Assembly: GCA_963605535.1 (NCBI GenBank)
Contig: CAVCXB010000003.1
Coordinates: 24,144 to 88,143, forward strand
Origin: Anthropogastromicrobium chipingensis_A
GTDB lineage: Bacteria; Bacillota; Clostridia; Lachnospirales; Lachnospiraceae
Direction of reading: 5' to 3'
Length of the DNA: 64,000 nt
Shown here piece by piece: positions 7,346 through 16,015 of this stretch; the first letter of the stretch is position 1; the number at the start of each line of letters is the position of its first letter. Position numbers and translations under genes: made by a program. The notes below the pieces were generated by a model, which saw only the letters and a list, made by a program, of their open reading frames with translations, did no database searches and was not told where the DNA came from.

Positions 7346-10300
7346 TCACTTGCCGGATGGCTTGGCTGGCTTTGGCTGCTTGAGTGTCGACAAGACAGGC
7401 TTGCCGCATGGCTTGACGTACTTGTCTGTCTTGGCTGGTTTTGCGGTCTTTGCGGGCTTTGCGGTCTTCACGGAGGATCCGGAAGACTTCCTGGCTGCCT
7501 TCCTGGCCTTCTCCGCCTTCAGCTTCTCCTTTGCCGCGGCCTTCCTGCCGATCTTCGTTCCGGGCCTGTAGCATCTCTTCACGGGGTCCCAGTCCGGATC
7601 GTCCTTGACCCTGGTGTGCCTGATGCGGCCGTCGAGGACGTCCTCCTCGGTGAGGCGTATCTTGCCCTTCCCCGTGCTGAACTTCGCCACGTCCCTCGGC
7701 TCCTCCGAATAGATGCGCTCGCCCTCCTCGTACTTCCTGTCCGCGTCGGACTCCATCGCGGTCTTGTACATGCCGACCTTCGAGGAGAACGCCGCGATGC
7801 GGTCTGCGAGCGACCTGATGGATTCGGCGGTATGCTGCGGAAGCGAGGCGAACGCGCCGCTGCGCTCGATGCCCATGTAGATCCTGCGGAACTCGCCGGA
7901 GAACTCGCTGAGCAGCTCGAGCGTGTCCATGTCGTAATGCTTCGATATGTCGATCGGGGCGTCGATGTCCGTCAGGGCGGATGCGGCCCCGTCCACGGCG
8001 GACGGGGACACGGTCATGTCCGCTTCATCGTCCAGCGGCTTCCCGATGGGCTCCGAATACAGCTTGGCAAGGCTGGCGGAATCGAGCTTCGAATAGTCCC
8101 TGACGGCATCCCTCGGATCGTATGCGGCGTCGAGTATCGGATCCCACGGCAGCTGGCCGTTGAGCGCCGGAACCGAATCGTTCACCTGCTGCATGGCATG
8201 CATGGAGGATATGGCGGAGAACGCCACGGCGATCCTGTGCGAGTCCTCGGCCATGAGCCCCTGGGGCGGGATCTGTATCTCGAGGATGTCCCTGTCCGTG
8301 CCCAGGGCGCGCTTTGCGTACTCGTTGACGAACATGCCCATGGCGATGCGGTACTTCGACGCGAAGGAGTCGAGCTCGTTCTCGCCGCAGAGATTCAGTA
8401 CGCACTGCAGGGCGAGGTTGTCGAACTCGATCATCTTCCTGTTCGTCTCGTCATAGCGCCTCATGCGGATGTCCGCGAGGCGGCCGTCGAGGCTCATGCA
8501 TAAGAGGCGGTAGTACAGCGCGATGACGTTCTTCTTCGGGAGCATGTCGAGCGCATCGACGATGGCCGACGTGTCGGACTCCGTGAGGTGGTAGAGCTTT
8601 ATGACCTCGCCGTCGGAGAGCATCGAGAGGTCCTTGCCGAGGAGCTTGTCGTCCATCGAGAGGAGCGCGAGGTCCCCGATGAGCTTCCTCCTGTCTGCGT
8701 ATGGAATCTTGTCCGTCTCCCCGCCCACGAACGTGATGGGCCTCCTCAGCTCTGCCGGGACGAAGAGCTCGTTGAGCGACTCGATGCGCTCGTTGTACGT
8801 GATGACGGAATGGACGGACGGCGGCATGGAATTCTTCTTCTTGTCGTCGTACGCCATGTCGTACTCCCTGGATGTGATGCGGTGCGCATACGCCAGGTTC
8901 GACGCCGCCAGGTACGTGGCAGCCTGTCTGTGGCGCAGGATCTGCTCCTTCGAGAGGACGGCCCGCCTCTTCCTTCCGTCTACGGCGAACGTGCCGGGCG
9001 TGTTGAACTCGCGGTTCCAGTTGACGATGTCCCTCTCGTCGAGCTCCTCGTATCCGGACCACGTGTCGTCATGGCCGAAGAGGGCCTCCATCACGGCGAC
9101 GATCTCCTTCCTGCGGTAGTTTCCGTACGTGCGGCGGTTGATGTCCGCCCTGTGGTGCAGATTGTCATCGCCCACGGTGAAGCAGTCGTCGAGCGGAATG
9201 CCGCCCGATCGGTACCGGCCGTCCCTCTCGGACAGGTTGCGGATGCTGTAGAGGCGCTTCCTCGATCGGAACCACTGCATGAGCAGGGGGAACTCGTTGT
9301 ACGCGAGGCGCCTCCGGTCGAGGGAGAGGAGCATCGACATGAGCGCCTTCATGGCGTCCTCGGAGATGTTGTCGAGGTAGCAGTACACGTCGACGGGCCT
9401 GATCCTGATGGCCTCGTCGATGGTCTCTGCCGGCCTGTTGAAGATGAGATGCTCCGGGTTGGCGCATATGCCATGGTAGTTCGAGTACACGGTTGATGTG
9501 TACGTGCGCCGGAAATGCCTGTGGTACGAGTCGATGGACGAGATGGCCTCGTCGAGCGAGGCGAGGGACCCGGGAAGGGCGCCGGAGGCGACGGCATCCC
9601 CGAACCCGGGCGTCTGCCCGGTCTCCGGATCGGACGTGGGGATTCCCGCTGGCGTCTCCTGGTCGTCATCCAGCACGTATCCGAAATCGACGCAGTCTCC
9701 GTCCTCGTCGAACTCGACGTCGTCCTGATATGTATCATGTTCACTCGTGCCGTATACATCATGTTCACTTTGATGAACGCTTCGGTGAACATCGTCGGCG
9801 GATGATCTACAGAGGGGGGATGATTCGACAGATGATGCGGTGGAGGATGGGCTGAATGATTCGACAGCGGGTGTGGAAGCGGGTGATGGATGGATGGGCG
9901 TGCCTATCGGAGGATTGTGCGCGACGGCATAGGATTCGCCCGGGTCGATCTCTACGTGCGAGATTCTCTCTCGGAGGGCGTCTACGGTGAACGAGGATGG
10001 CACGGATGGGCCGGATGATGACTTGGATGATGACTTGGATGGCGTCTCCTCCGTTTCCGTGCCGTCTTGCGCACCGGCACAAGCCGGTGCCAATGCGGGC
10101 GAGGACGATGGGGATGATGGGGATGGGTGTGCGGAGATGGATGTGTGTGGGGCTGATGCGAATGGGGTGGGTATCTCAAGCTCGGCGGAATCCGAGCTCA
10201 GGCTTTCCGCGATGGCGGACTGGCATTCTACGAAGAGGGGTGTCAGATCGGATACGAGACGTACGTACTCGGAACGCTGCTTCTCCTCGGGAAGGCTCCG

Positions 10301-10420
10301 CATGTTCTGGAGGGCGACATCATAGCTCTCGAGAACGGAAGAGGGGACTTCTTTGTGCAGATACTGTACGTATCTATTCAACGTATGAAGGAACTGCGAG
10401 AATTTCAATGTGTATGACAT
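7346..10420 (-). CDS. Large hypothetical protein with disordered N-terminal third and Lys-rich tail, 1024 aa
   Basis: No family was recognised. Residues ~1-70 look helical. Residues ~75-260 are Ser/Pro/Asp-rich low complexity. Residues ~280-900 look like a folded, mixed alpha/beta body with many Tyr and Arg. The end is a basic Lys/Ala/Pro tract with repeated AKPAKT units. The acidic, Ser-rich front and basic tail suggest nucleic-acid or virion packaging roles, but that is speculation. A modest AAGGA site precedes the ATG at 10420. It is the last - strand gene before the origin-like region. DNA here is distinctly GC-rich relative to the region beyond 10.4 kb. Confidence 0.8.
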   Translation of the reverse strand: MSYTLKFSQFLHTLNRYVQYLHKEVPSSVLESYDVALQNMRSLPEEKQRSEYVRLVSDLTPLFVECQSAIAESLSSDSAELEIPTPFASAPHTSISAHPSPSSPSSSPALAPACAGAQDGTETEETPSKSSSKSSSGPSVPSSFTVDALRERISHVEIDPGESYAVAHNPPIGTPIHPSPASTPAVESFSPSSTASSVESSPLCRSSADDVHRSVHQSEHDVYGTSEHDTYQDDVEFDEDGDCVDFGYVLDDDQETPAGIPTSDPETGQTPGFGDAVASGALPGSLASLDEAISSIDSYHRHFRRTYTSTVYSNYHGICANPEHLIFNRPAETIDEAIRIRPVDVYCYLDNISEDAMKALMSMLLSLDRRRLAYNEFPLLMQWFRSRKRLYSIRNLSERDGRYRSGGIPLDDCFTVGDDNLHHRADINRRTYGNYRRKEIVAVMEALFGHDDTWSGYEELDERDIVNWNREFNTPGTFAVDGRKRRAVLSKEQILRHRQAATYLAASNLAYAHRITSREYDMAYDDKKKNSMPPSVHSVITYNERIESLNELFVPAELRRPITFVGGETDKIPYADRRKLIGDLALLSMDDKLLGKDLSMLSDGEVIKLYHLTESDTSAIVDALDMLPKKNVIALYYRLLCMSLDGRLADIRMRRYDETNRKMIEFDNLALQCVLNLCGENELDSFASKYRIAMGMFVNEYAKRALGTDRDILEIQIPPQGLMAEDSHRIAVAFSAISSMHAMQQVNDSVPALNGQLPWDPILDAAYDPRDAVRDYSKLDSASLAKLYSEPIGKPLDDEADMTVSPSAVDGAASALTDIDAPIDISKHYDMDTLELLSEFSGEFRRIYMGIERSGAFASLPQHTAESIRSLADRIAAFSSKVGMYKTAMESDADRKYEEGERIYSEEPRDVAKFSTGKGKIRLTEEDVLDGRIRHTRVKDDPDWDPVKRCYRPGTKIGRKAAAKEKLKAEKARKAARKSSGSSVKTAKPAKTAKPAKTDKYVKPCGKPVLSTLKQPKPAKPSGK

Positions 10421-10613
10421 GTGTTTTTAATCCTTAATGCGATTATATCATACACGAAAAATGACAAAAATTCCACCATATTGAAATTTAATATAAATTT
10501 TATGTGAAAATATTTTTTGACATTTGTCCAATAAAATAAAAATTTTTGCAAAAATTTCACGTGAAATTGTCGAAAAAGTGAAAGTTACACAAAATAATCT
10601 TTTGTAAACATAA

Positions 10614-10656
10614 AAATGCGCACAAATGAGCATGCAAAAATGAGCACAAATGAGCA
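10614..10656. repeat. Left iteron cluster
   Basis: AAATGCGCA at 10614 and AAATGAGCA at 10624, 10638 and 10648 (spacing 10, 14, 10). The same 9-mer family recurs at 12077-12170. Confidence 0.8.
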
Positions 10657-10833
10657 AATGACATTGCAAAAATGATTTTCCCAAAAAGACCCGCCATCGT
10701 CAAAAAATAACTTTTGAGCAGCGAGTCTATTTTTGAGCGATTGTGAAATACTTTGCATTTGTCGAATATTTTTAATACGTACTGACGTCAGTCTCAACTA
10801 ACCAAATATAGCACTTTTATAGCAAAATGACTT

Positions 10834-10880
10834 TAAGATATATATAATACACATGAGTAGTGTGTATTATATATATCTTA
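10834..10880. repeat. Perfect 20-bp inverted repeat
   Basis: TAAGATATATATAATACACA (10834-10853), a 7-base loop and its exact reverse complement (10861-10880). It is far longer than a terminator stem and lacks a GC core, so it may extrude as a cruciform. Confidence 0.9.
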
Positions 10881-10960
10881 TTCAATTTTACCTCCAACCC
10901 CACTCAAAAAATAAAGTTGTCAGTTTTTATTCAAAATTTGAAAAATTAATTTTTGCATTG

Positions 10961-11007
10961 TACTTAAATGTAAAAAAGTAATATTCTTACTTTTTTACAT
11001 TTAAGTA
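10961..11007. repeat. Perfect 21-bp inverted repeat
   Basis: Arms at 10961-10981 and 10987-11007 with a 5-base loop, beginning TACTTAAATGT and containing a six-A/six-T run. A second near-perfect hairpin follows at about 11086-11125, with core AGTATTAC, TAC, GTAATACT at 11097-11115. Confidence 0.9.
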
Positions 11008-11218
11008 ACACATCATTTCGAAAAAGTCAATAAAATTCATAAAAAACCCCGAAAAAGCACCATTCGGAGAGACTGTCTGCCGGTATAAATAATACAAGTA
11101 TTACTACGTAATACTGTATATTTATCGCCTTATTTGACATCTGTCAATTATCGAAGTTTTGCGAAGAAGCGCCGAAACACTCTTAGAATTATTATATAAT
11201 TCTACTAGGGTCGATTTT

Positions 11219-11546
11219 GGATATCAAAGCTATATTTTGATATAAACATGTATATATTTCATATATACATGTTTACCTTTGGGAAATTTTGACGTTTTGG
11301 ATCGCTCTTATACTTCGTATAGATTTTTTAAAAAAAGATTTTTTATTATTTTTTTCAAGTTACAGCAGGAAAAAAAAAAAAAAAAGAAAATAAACGTGCA
11401 ATAAATGTGTAGTGATTCGGCGAAAACCAACAACTTTCCGAAAAATCGAACCCTAATACCCTTTAGGGTATATAGCGATCCAAAACCGCAAAAAACCTCA
11501 AAGGTAAACATGTATATGTTTAATACGCTGGAAAGCTTTGATATCC
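11219..11546. repeat. Nested long inverted repeat with three collinear perfect arms
   Basis: Three perfect arm pairs are nested in order: 11219-11231 with 11534-11546 (13 bp), 11263-11280 with 11500-11517 (18 bp) and 11295-11306 with 11474-11485 (12 bp). Arms 2 and 3 are separated by 14 bases on each side. The left side holds a 14-bp hairpin (11244-11257 with 11261-11274) and the centre a small one, ATACCC/GGGTAT (11456-11471). This looks like a diverged inverted duplication of about 90 bp around a 170-bp centre. Confidence 0.85.
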
Positions 11547-11630
11547 GGATTTCGGCCAAAAGCGCACTCCTACCGTAGGTAGACTGCAAGAAATCGGCCT
11601 ATCGACACAGGGTGGGGGTATACATCCAGC

Positions 11631-11846
11631 CTCACGTAGTATATAATATATACAAGTATATTTAATATACAGCGTGAGAGCCGACCTTCCCGTACAGAAA
11701 ACGCCTTCCCACACGTAGGGCAACGCACCGCAGAACCCCCAAAACCCTCCAGGACGCACAGAAATGGCCTTTCTAGCCCTTCCGTCGTCTTCCGTGGGAA
11801 AATATTCAGGTGAAGAATTTCCGAGCCTCCTAGGGCCATTTCTGTG
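11631..11846. repeat. Further hairpins in the GC-richer block
   Basis: CTCACG (11631-11636) pairs with CGTGAG (11673-11678) around a near-perfect AT stem. CACAGAAATGGCC (11757-11769) and GGCCATTTCTGTG (11834-11846) form a perfect 13-bp long-range inverted repeat. With the surrounding GC-richer sequence (11520-11970) this could be a structured RNA; no clear promoter was identified. Confidence 0.7.
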
Positions 11847-12076
11847 AGTGTGAGGGCAAACCGCCCCAGAATCCATCCACACCCCACTGTCGAGTGTTCC
11901 GAGCCTTTCGGACGCGGATTCCATCCGTCAGTCCGGCGAGTCCTCCCTCGTACGCTGGCGCGCCAAAGGAAAGTTAATATCCCTTCAGAAAGAAAAAAGA
12001 GTTTCCCTTCTGATGAAACGAAAAGACGGGATGTGACATCTGTAACCGAGCGAAAGCCATGCAAATCCGTGAGCAC

Positions 12077-12170
12077 AAATGAACAGAAATGAACACAAAT
12101 GAACACAAATGAACATGAAATAATCAAAAATGCAATGTGCGCAAATGCGCAAAATGAGCAAAAATGAACA
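12077..12170. repeat. Right iteron cluster
   Basis: AAATGAACA at 12077, 12087, 12097 and 12107 (exact 10-bp period), then AAATGCGCA at 12143, AAATGAGCA at 12152 and AAATGAACA at 12162. The same motif family forms the left cluster 1.4 kb away. Confidence 0.85.
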
Positions 12171-12229
12171 TGTTCGGAGCTTAATTTTGATTTACAAATC
12201 GAACAAAACTGTAACACGAGATTTTCAAT

Positions 12230-12259
12230 AAAAAAGCCCTTTCAAAGGAGGGCTTTTTT
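12230..12259. terminator. Terminator ending the - strand array
   Basis: A perfect 11-bp stem (12230-12240 with 12249-12259) of AGCCCT core with A/T runs on both sides, so it works in both directions. It is enclosed by a further 9-bp pair, GTAACACGA/TCGTGTTAC (12211-12219, 12259-12267). It lies just after the stop at 12264. Confidence 0.9.
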
Positions 12260-12263
12260 CGTG

Positions 12264-13283
12264 TTACATGAAGTGTTTCATGGCCTCATTTCGGTCAACA
12301 TAATACGTACTGTTGAGGTCTTTGTCAGGGTCGAATACGTACTCGTCAAGGTGCAATTTGCCGTCTGCGTACTCGACTTTCGACGCGTGCCGGATACGTA
12401 TTCCTGGGGCGGAGTACCAATAGTCTTTATAGATTCTATGTGTTGCCGCCGGGGTGTTGCTGTCTGATCCGTTCTGCTCATTGACCTCTCTGTACGTATT
12501 GCCGGATGCTGTTGTGTACGTAGACGATCCAGCGACGATGTCAAACAGGCTTTCGATTCTTGTATCGCAGTGTTCAGGGTCGGTGCAGTCGATGATCTTT
12601 CTCGGCTGGTCTGGAACCTCTTCGGCATCAGCCAATCCGGCGAGACGTGAATTGAGTCCGAGATTGAATGACTGCACACCGATGTCAGGTGCTGCACGCA
12701 CGACATCGACGGGCGTCGATCCTCTCAGCACGAACACCTTCCCATTCCGGTCACGGAACTCCGCTGCGTACTGGTACGTAGCCGGCGTGTCGCCGGCATG
12801 GTCTCTCTCGCCATGCATCTCTTTCGTGTTGCTTGAGCAGCTGTCGATGTACGTAATCTCGTAATCCTCGTCCAGAACTCTGCTGAGAAGCTGGGGGTAA
12901 TCGATGAGCGCTCCCCTGTTGTATAGGCTGTATACGTATTCGAGGAACTCGTGTACGCACAGGATCGTGATCTTCTTCTGCGGCATGGGTGATACGACCA
13001 TCACGTTGCATCTCGTACCCTCCGGATTCCTGCAGTCGGCCTGGCATAGATACCAGTAGATCATCGACCCTGCTGGAACGAGGATGTCATCCTCTCCGCA
13101 CGGCGCATCCATTGAGCTGCGCTTGATGTAGATATCACGGCAGACCCATAGCGACTGCGGGAACTTTCCAAGCATGTCTACGTACTCATGCATACGATTC
13201 CAATCCTCGCCGCCATCATAGAACCATCTGTCGATTTCTTTGTACATGTCCTGCCGAAGCAGGGTGTTTTCCTGTTTTGCCAT
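12264..13283 (-). CDS. Hypothetical protein, 339 aa
   Basis: Not recognised. It starts MAKQENTLLRQDMYKEIDRW; ATG 13283 has AAAGGAG upstream, while a longer start reaches the upstream TATAAT. It is a soluble, mixed protein with many Cys (CRDIY, CQADCRN, CVHEF, CSSN) in the first half, which could bind metal. The gene contains about nine TACGTA sites, the densest of any gene here. It is the last gene of the - strand array. Confidence 0.78.
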   Translation of the reverse strand: MAKQENTLLRQDMYKEIDRWFYDGGEDWNRMHEYVDMLGKFPQSLWVCRDIYIKRSSMDAPCGEDDILVPAGSMIYWYLCQADCRNPEGTRCNVMVVSPMPQKKITILCVHEFLEYVYSLYNRGALIDYPQLLSRVLDEDYEITYIDSCSSNTKEMHGERDHAGDTPATYQYAAEFRDRNGKVFVLRGSTPVDVVRAAPDIGVQSFNLGLNSRLAGLADAEEVPDQPRKIIDCTDPEHCDTRIESLFDIVAGSSTYTTASGNTYREVNEQNGSDSNTPAATHRIYKDYWYSAPGIRIRHASKVEYADGKLHLDEYVFDPDKDLNSTYYVDRNEAMKHFM

Positions 13284-13313
13284 TCTGTCAATCTCCTTTT
13301 TCCATCCGCCATT

Positions 13314-13332
13314 ATTATATACCAAATGTCAA
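13314..13332 (-). promoter_or_regulatory. Promoter-like junction with abnormal spacing
   Basis: TTGACATTTGG (TTGACA at 13327-13332) follows the terminator as at 2616 and 21852, and TATAAT is present (13314-13319), but they are only 7 bp apart. No -10 box lies at 17 bp. It is either a decayed promoter or the motif is not simply a -35 box. Confidence 0.35.
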
Positions 13333-13334
13333 CA

Positions 13335-13360
13335 AAAGAAAAGGGGTATCTCTACCCCTT
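13335..13360 (-). terminator. Intrinsic terminator after the 164-aa gene
   Basis: AAGGGGTA, TCTC, TACCCCTT (13341-13360), with a T-rich tract on the - strand side. The stem includes the stop codon of the upstream gene. Confidence 0.8.
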
Positions 13361-13846
13361 CGTCTTATAGCGTCTTTCGATCTTTAGCATATATCTTATG
13401 CGATGATACGTACTGCCGCTGGCTTGATGGACTGTCGTCGACTTGATGATTCGATCGAACGTCATGCCATTGAACGAAAGAAGCGCATGTACGCATTCTG
13501 CGGGATCTGAATGAATCTTCGCGCATCTGGATTCGTCCAGCACATAGATGCGCATGAACTCCTCCAATACGCACAGCATCTTGGATTTATCGCTGATATA
13601 CAAATCGAAGTATCCCAGCACGTCGACATACGGATCGAATGTCGGCGGCATCTTGTGCTTGGTGCCGTAGAGATCCTGCATCCAATCCTCGCTCAGCGCT
13701 TCACGGATGTAGAATCTTATGTACGTATCATCAATCAATTTGCATGAGATGGTTATACGTACTGGATAGAATCCATCGGTTGTGCGAATGATTCCACACA
13801 GGTTATCATCATTGATGGATGATGTATATCTTTCCATGAAGAACAT
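13352..13846 (-). CDS. DGYYP-family hypothetical protein, 164 aa
   Basis: It contains TTDGFYPVRITISCKLID, a version of the DGYYP motif found in the neighbouring genes at 14373, 15491 and 16012, so it is probably a member of the same paralogous family. Its ATG is one base downstream of the previous stop. The stop lies in a terminator stem. Function unknown. Confidence 0.75.
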   Translation of the reverse strand: MFFMERYTSSINDDNLCGIIRTTDGFYPVRITISCKLIDDTYIRFYIREALSEDWMQDLYGTKHKMPPTFDPYVDVLGYFDLYISDKSKMLCVLEEFMRIYVLDESRCAKIHSDPAECVHALLSFNGMTFDRIIKSTTVHQASGSTYHRIRYMLKIERRYKTKG

Positions 13847-13847
13847 C

Positions 13848-14354
13848 TTACTTGTCTTCTTTCACCGGAAGCACGTTGAACGCGCCATCCTTATCCGGTA
13901 CATCGACATTCAACACAGCTTCATCGAAATCCTGATTACCTTCAACAACGCCGCACACTGTGGGAAAGATTTCTTTTAGCTTTTCGGCGAGGATCTTTGC
14001 GCACTCGTCTATTCGGCTGCGAAGCTCGCTCTGTACGCATTCCTTGAACTCCTTCCATGGCGATTCATCGCATGGGATGACATCATCCCCGCAGCGAAGC
14101 TCGGAGTTCCCAATCGACTTCCTGTCGCCGACGAGGGTGAGTGTGATGGTTGGGCAGCCTTCTGCATCGAGCTTGAGGCATCCACGTGCCGTAGGCACGC
14201 ATCCGTTGAGCTCAACATCGATAATCGGGTAGAACCCGAACGCCTCGTCAAGCAGCATGTCCTTCGATATGCTGATGTCGAAGCTTCTTGAATCTGATTC
14301 CTCGCTGGCTTTGCTTGGGGCAATCTGCAGTACGTATTTCGAATAATCTGTCAT
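13848..14354 (-). CDS. Hypothetical protein, possible DGYYP-family member, 168 aa
   Basis: It holds EAFGFYPIIDVELNG followed by LTLVGDR, which resembles a diverged form of the DGYYP module of its neighbours. AAAGGA lies 12 bases before the ATG. The C-terminal part is helical with acidic ends. Tight spacing on both sides indicates one transcript. Function unknown. Confidence 0.7.
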   Translation of the reverse strand: MTDYSKYVLQIAPSKASEESDSRSFDISISKDMLLDEAFGFYPIIDVELNGCVPTARGCLKLDAEGCPTITLTLVGDRKSIGNSELRCGDDVIPCDESPWKEFKECVQSELRSRIDECAKILAEKLKEIFPTVCGVVEGNQDFDEAVLNVDVPDKDGAFNVLPVKEDK

Positions 14355-14372
14355 AGTTTCAATTTATCCTTT

Positions 14373-15494
14373 CTATTCTATCGGCTTCATCTTATTGACG
14401 TCCGGAAGATTGCATGCCTTCGCTTCGGTCTCATCGACAACGCTGTATTTCCTGTACGTAGTGATGCCATCCGTCATCCTGATACTCTTCATCCAGAATC
14501 TGATCTCATGGGATCTGTAATCATTCAGGCGCTGTACGTATTCATCACGTGGCATGTCCATACGTACTGGATTCATGTCACCGGCCATCTGAGCCAAATC
14601 ACGCATCATATGGAATCGGGACCTGATGTCATTGTTCCTGAGTACGTACGGACTGTCTTCGCAAATCCAATATGTGTTCGCAATCTTGCGTCCATTGAAG
14701 TCGATTCCGTTGCCGAGCGCTGCACGCTTCAGGGTGATTCTCGTCTGCGTCTTCTGGAATTCCAATTCGATCTTAAGCCGGATGGGGTAGTATCCATCCT
14801 GGCTGAATGCCGGATCGCATACGGCGAGTTCCCTGAGTGGTGGAATATCAAATAGATTTTCCTCTGTATTCACATACATATCAAGGGCAGAATCGAGCCT
14901 GGATGCCGTCTCTGCGTCGACGATGTCTCGGTAGAGGCCATCAACACGTAGCTGCAGATTGTCTTGCGGCAAGGTGATGTGCCCGTGCTGTACGTAGAGC
15001 CAGCATGCCTTTCCAACAAGAACGTCTCTCAGTTCCTGATTTATCAGTCCAGCATCAAGCTCACTCTGCGGGATGTACTCGAACGGATTTCTATACGTAC
15101 TGTCAATGAGCTTCAGGCGCCTGAGATTCTCGAAGCATGAGTTCCACGGCGACGCCTTGATGTACGTAGTGATGGTGAGCGCCTTTCCCCCATTGATTAT
15201 CCTGTACGTATCACCAGCCGAGAAATCCTTGCTCAGCACAATCGGACTTGCCTTGAGGATGATTTGATTCATCGCTCCGAAGTGGCGCATTCCGATATGA
15301 TAAACACTGCTGTCAACGGCTGATATGACATCCTTGATGATGCAATGGTAATATCCGTCTATCAGCCTGTCGTCCTGATACATCATTCTGCTGACGAGGA
15401 ATTTCTTTGCGAATCGACATCCCCATTCCTGGATTGATCGGAGGAGGTCGTCCCTCATCTCCTTCTCTTTTCCTGCGAATTCCTCCGTCGTCAT
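14373..15494 (-). CDS. DGYYP-family protein with two modules, 373 aa
   Basis: The family motif appears twice: RLIDGYYHCIIKDV near residue 45 and SQDGYYPIRLKIELEF near residue 233. The second is followed by GNGIDFNGRKIANTYW and ends IRFWMKSIRMTDGITTYRKY. The 15491 and 16012 proteins show the same order (DGYYP, GID-x-GN, a [IV]RI[KT]T strand, a Leu-Pro-x-[IL]-N end), so this gene looks like an internal duplication. It overlaps the upstream stop by four bases. Function unknown. TACGTA occurs about eight times. Confidence 0.75.
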   Translation of the reverse strand: MTTEEFAGKEKEMRDDLLRSIQEWGCRFAKKFLVSRMMYQDDRLIDGYYHCIIKDVISAVDSSVYHIGMRHFGAMNQIILKASPIVLSKDFSAGDTYRIINGGKALTITTYIKASPWNSCFENLRRLKLIDSTYRNPFEYIPQSELDAGLINQELRDVLVGKACWLYVQHGHITLPQDNLQLRVDGLYRDIVDAETASRLDSALDMYVNTEENLFDIPPLRELAVCDPAFSQDGYYPIRLKIELEFQKTQTRITLKRAALGNGIDFNGRKIANTYWICEDSPYVLRNNDIRSRFHMMRDLAQMAGDMNPVRMDMPRDEYVQRLNDYRSHEIRFWMKSIRMTDGITTYRKYSVVDETEAKACNLPDVNKMKPIE

Positions 15495-16015
15495 AAGTTG
15501 ATCTCCGGCAATCCAAGCTTATCTGCGCATGACTTCGGTACGTAATCGAACCATGTTACGTATCCATCCGGCTTCTCGATGGTTTTGATGCGTATATAGA
15601 ACTTCATACGTATATTCTTCGCCAGGCTGCGGCTGAGCTCATCCACATCACCTTTGGTTACGGTGCGGTTCTGGAAATGGGTGCGTATGTCCTGAATGAA
15701 CTCCATGCTGTCTTTGGTATTCGCATTGGTGCCATACGTTGCGATGGTGTTGATGTCTTTGATTAGAATGTCGAACATGCTCTGATTCGGATGAAGGATG
15801 CGTATCTTATCGATTATGCGATTCCCGTAGTTGCTGATGACATTGCCGAAGAGATCGATTCCATCGCCAAGGATACGTACTGTTTCGGTGACCATCGGCT
15901 TGTGGCTGCCTGAGACACCGCATCTTGCCATATACAGAACGGCAGGATAGTATCCGTCGATGATCGGATTTGTTTCCACTTCCGGAAACCTATGCGTGCT
16001 GAAATGCTCTATCAT
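15491..16015 (-). CDS. DGYYP-family protein, 174 aa
   Basis: Contains IIDGYYPAVLYMARCG, then GDGIDLFGNVISNYG, then MKFYIRIKTIEKPDGY and a C-terminal KLGLPEINL. The same sequence of motifs occurs in the two neighbouring genes, which marks a tandem paralogous family. It overlaps the genes on both sides by four bases. No known domain was recognised. Confidence 0.75.
   Translation of the reverse strand: MIEHFSTHRFPEVETNPIIDGYYPAVLYMARCGVSGSHKPMVTETVRILGDGIDLFGNVISNYGNRIIDKIRILHPNQSMFDILIKDINTIATYGTNANTKDSMEFIQDIRTHFQNRTVTKGDVDELSRSLAKNIRMKFYIRIKTIEKPDGYVTWFDYVPKSCADKLGLPEINL

Larger units (their letters stand above)
10440..12229. other. Gene-free, AT-rich, palindrome- and iteron-rich region; candidate replication origin
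   Basis: Almost 1.8 kb without a credible gene: frames over 60 codons here lack ribosome sites, and several translate the iterons. It holds two iteron clusters, perfect hairpins of 20, 21 and 14 bp, a 330-bp nested inverted repeat and a GC-richer structured block at 11520-11970. It sits between two - strand units. Iterons at one-turn spacing next to AT-rich palindromic DNA are typical of phage and plasmid origins, and origin function is inferred from that alone. Confidence 0.6.

Noticed and set aside
7268..9496. Long + strand frames opposite the 1024-residue gene.
   Set aside because: Shadows due to GC-rich codon bias; Arg/Leu/Val-rich with no domain or ribosome site.
10614..12170. CRISPR array from repeated 9-mers.
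   Set aside because: Repeats are 9 bp at 10-bp period with no unique spacers; iterons explain them.
11570..12217. Open frame of 215 codons on the - strand (and an 82-codon + strand frame at 11844).
   Set aside because: The first part translates the iterons into Cys/Phe/Ser repeats, no ribosome site is present, and the region is palindrome-rich non-coding DNA.
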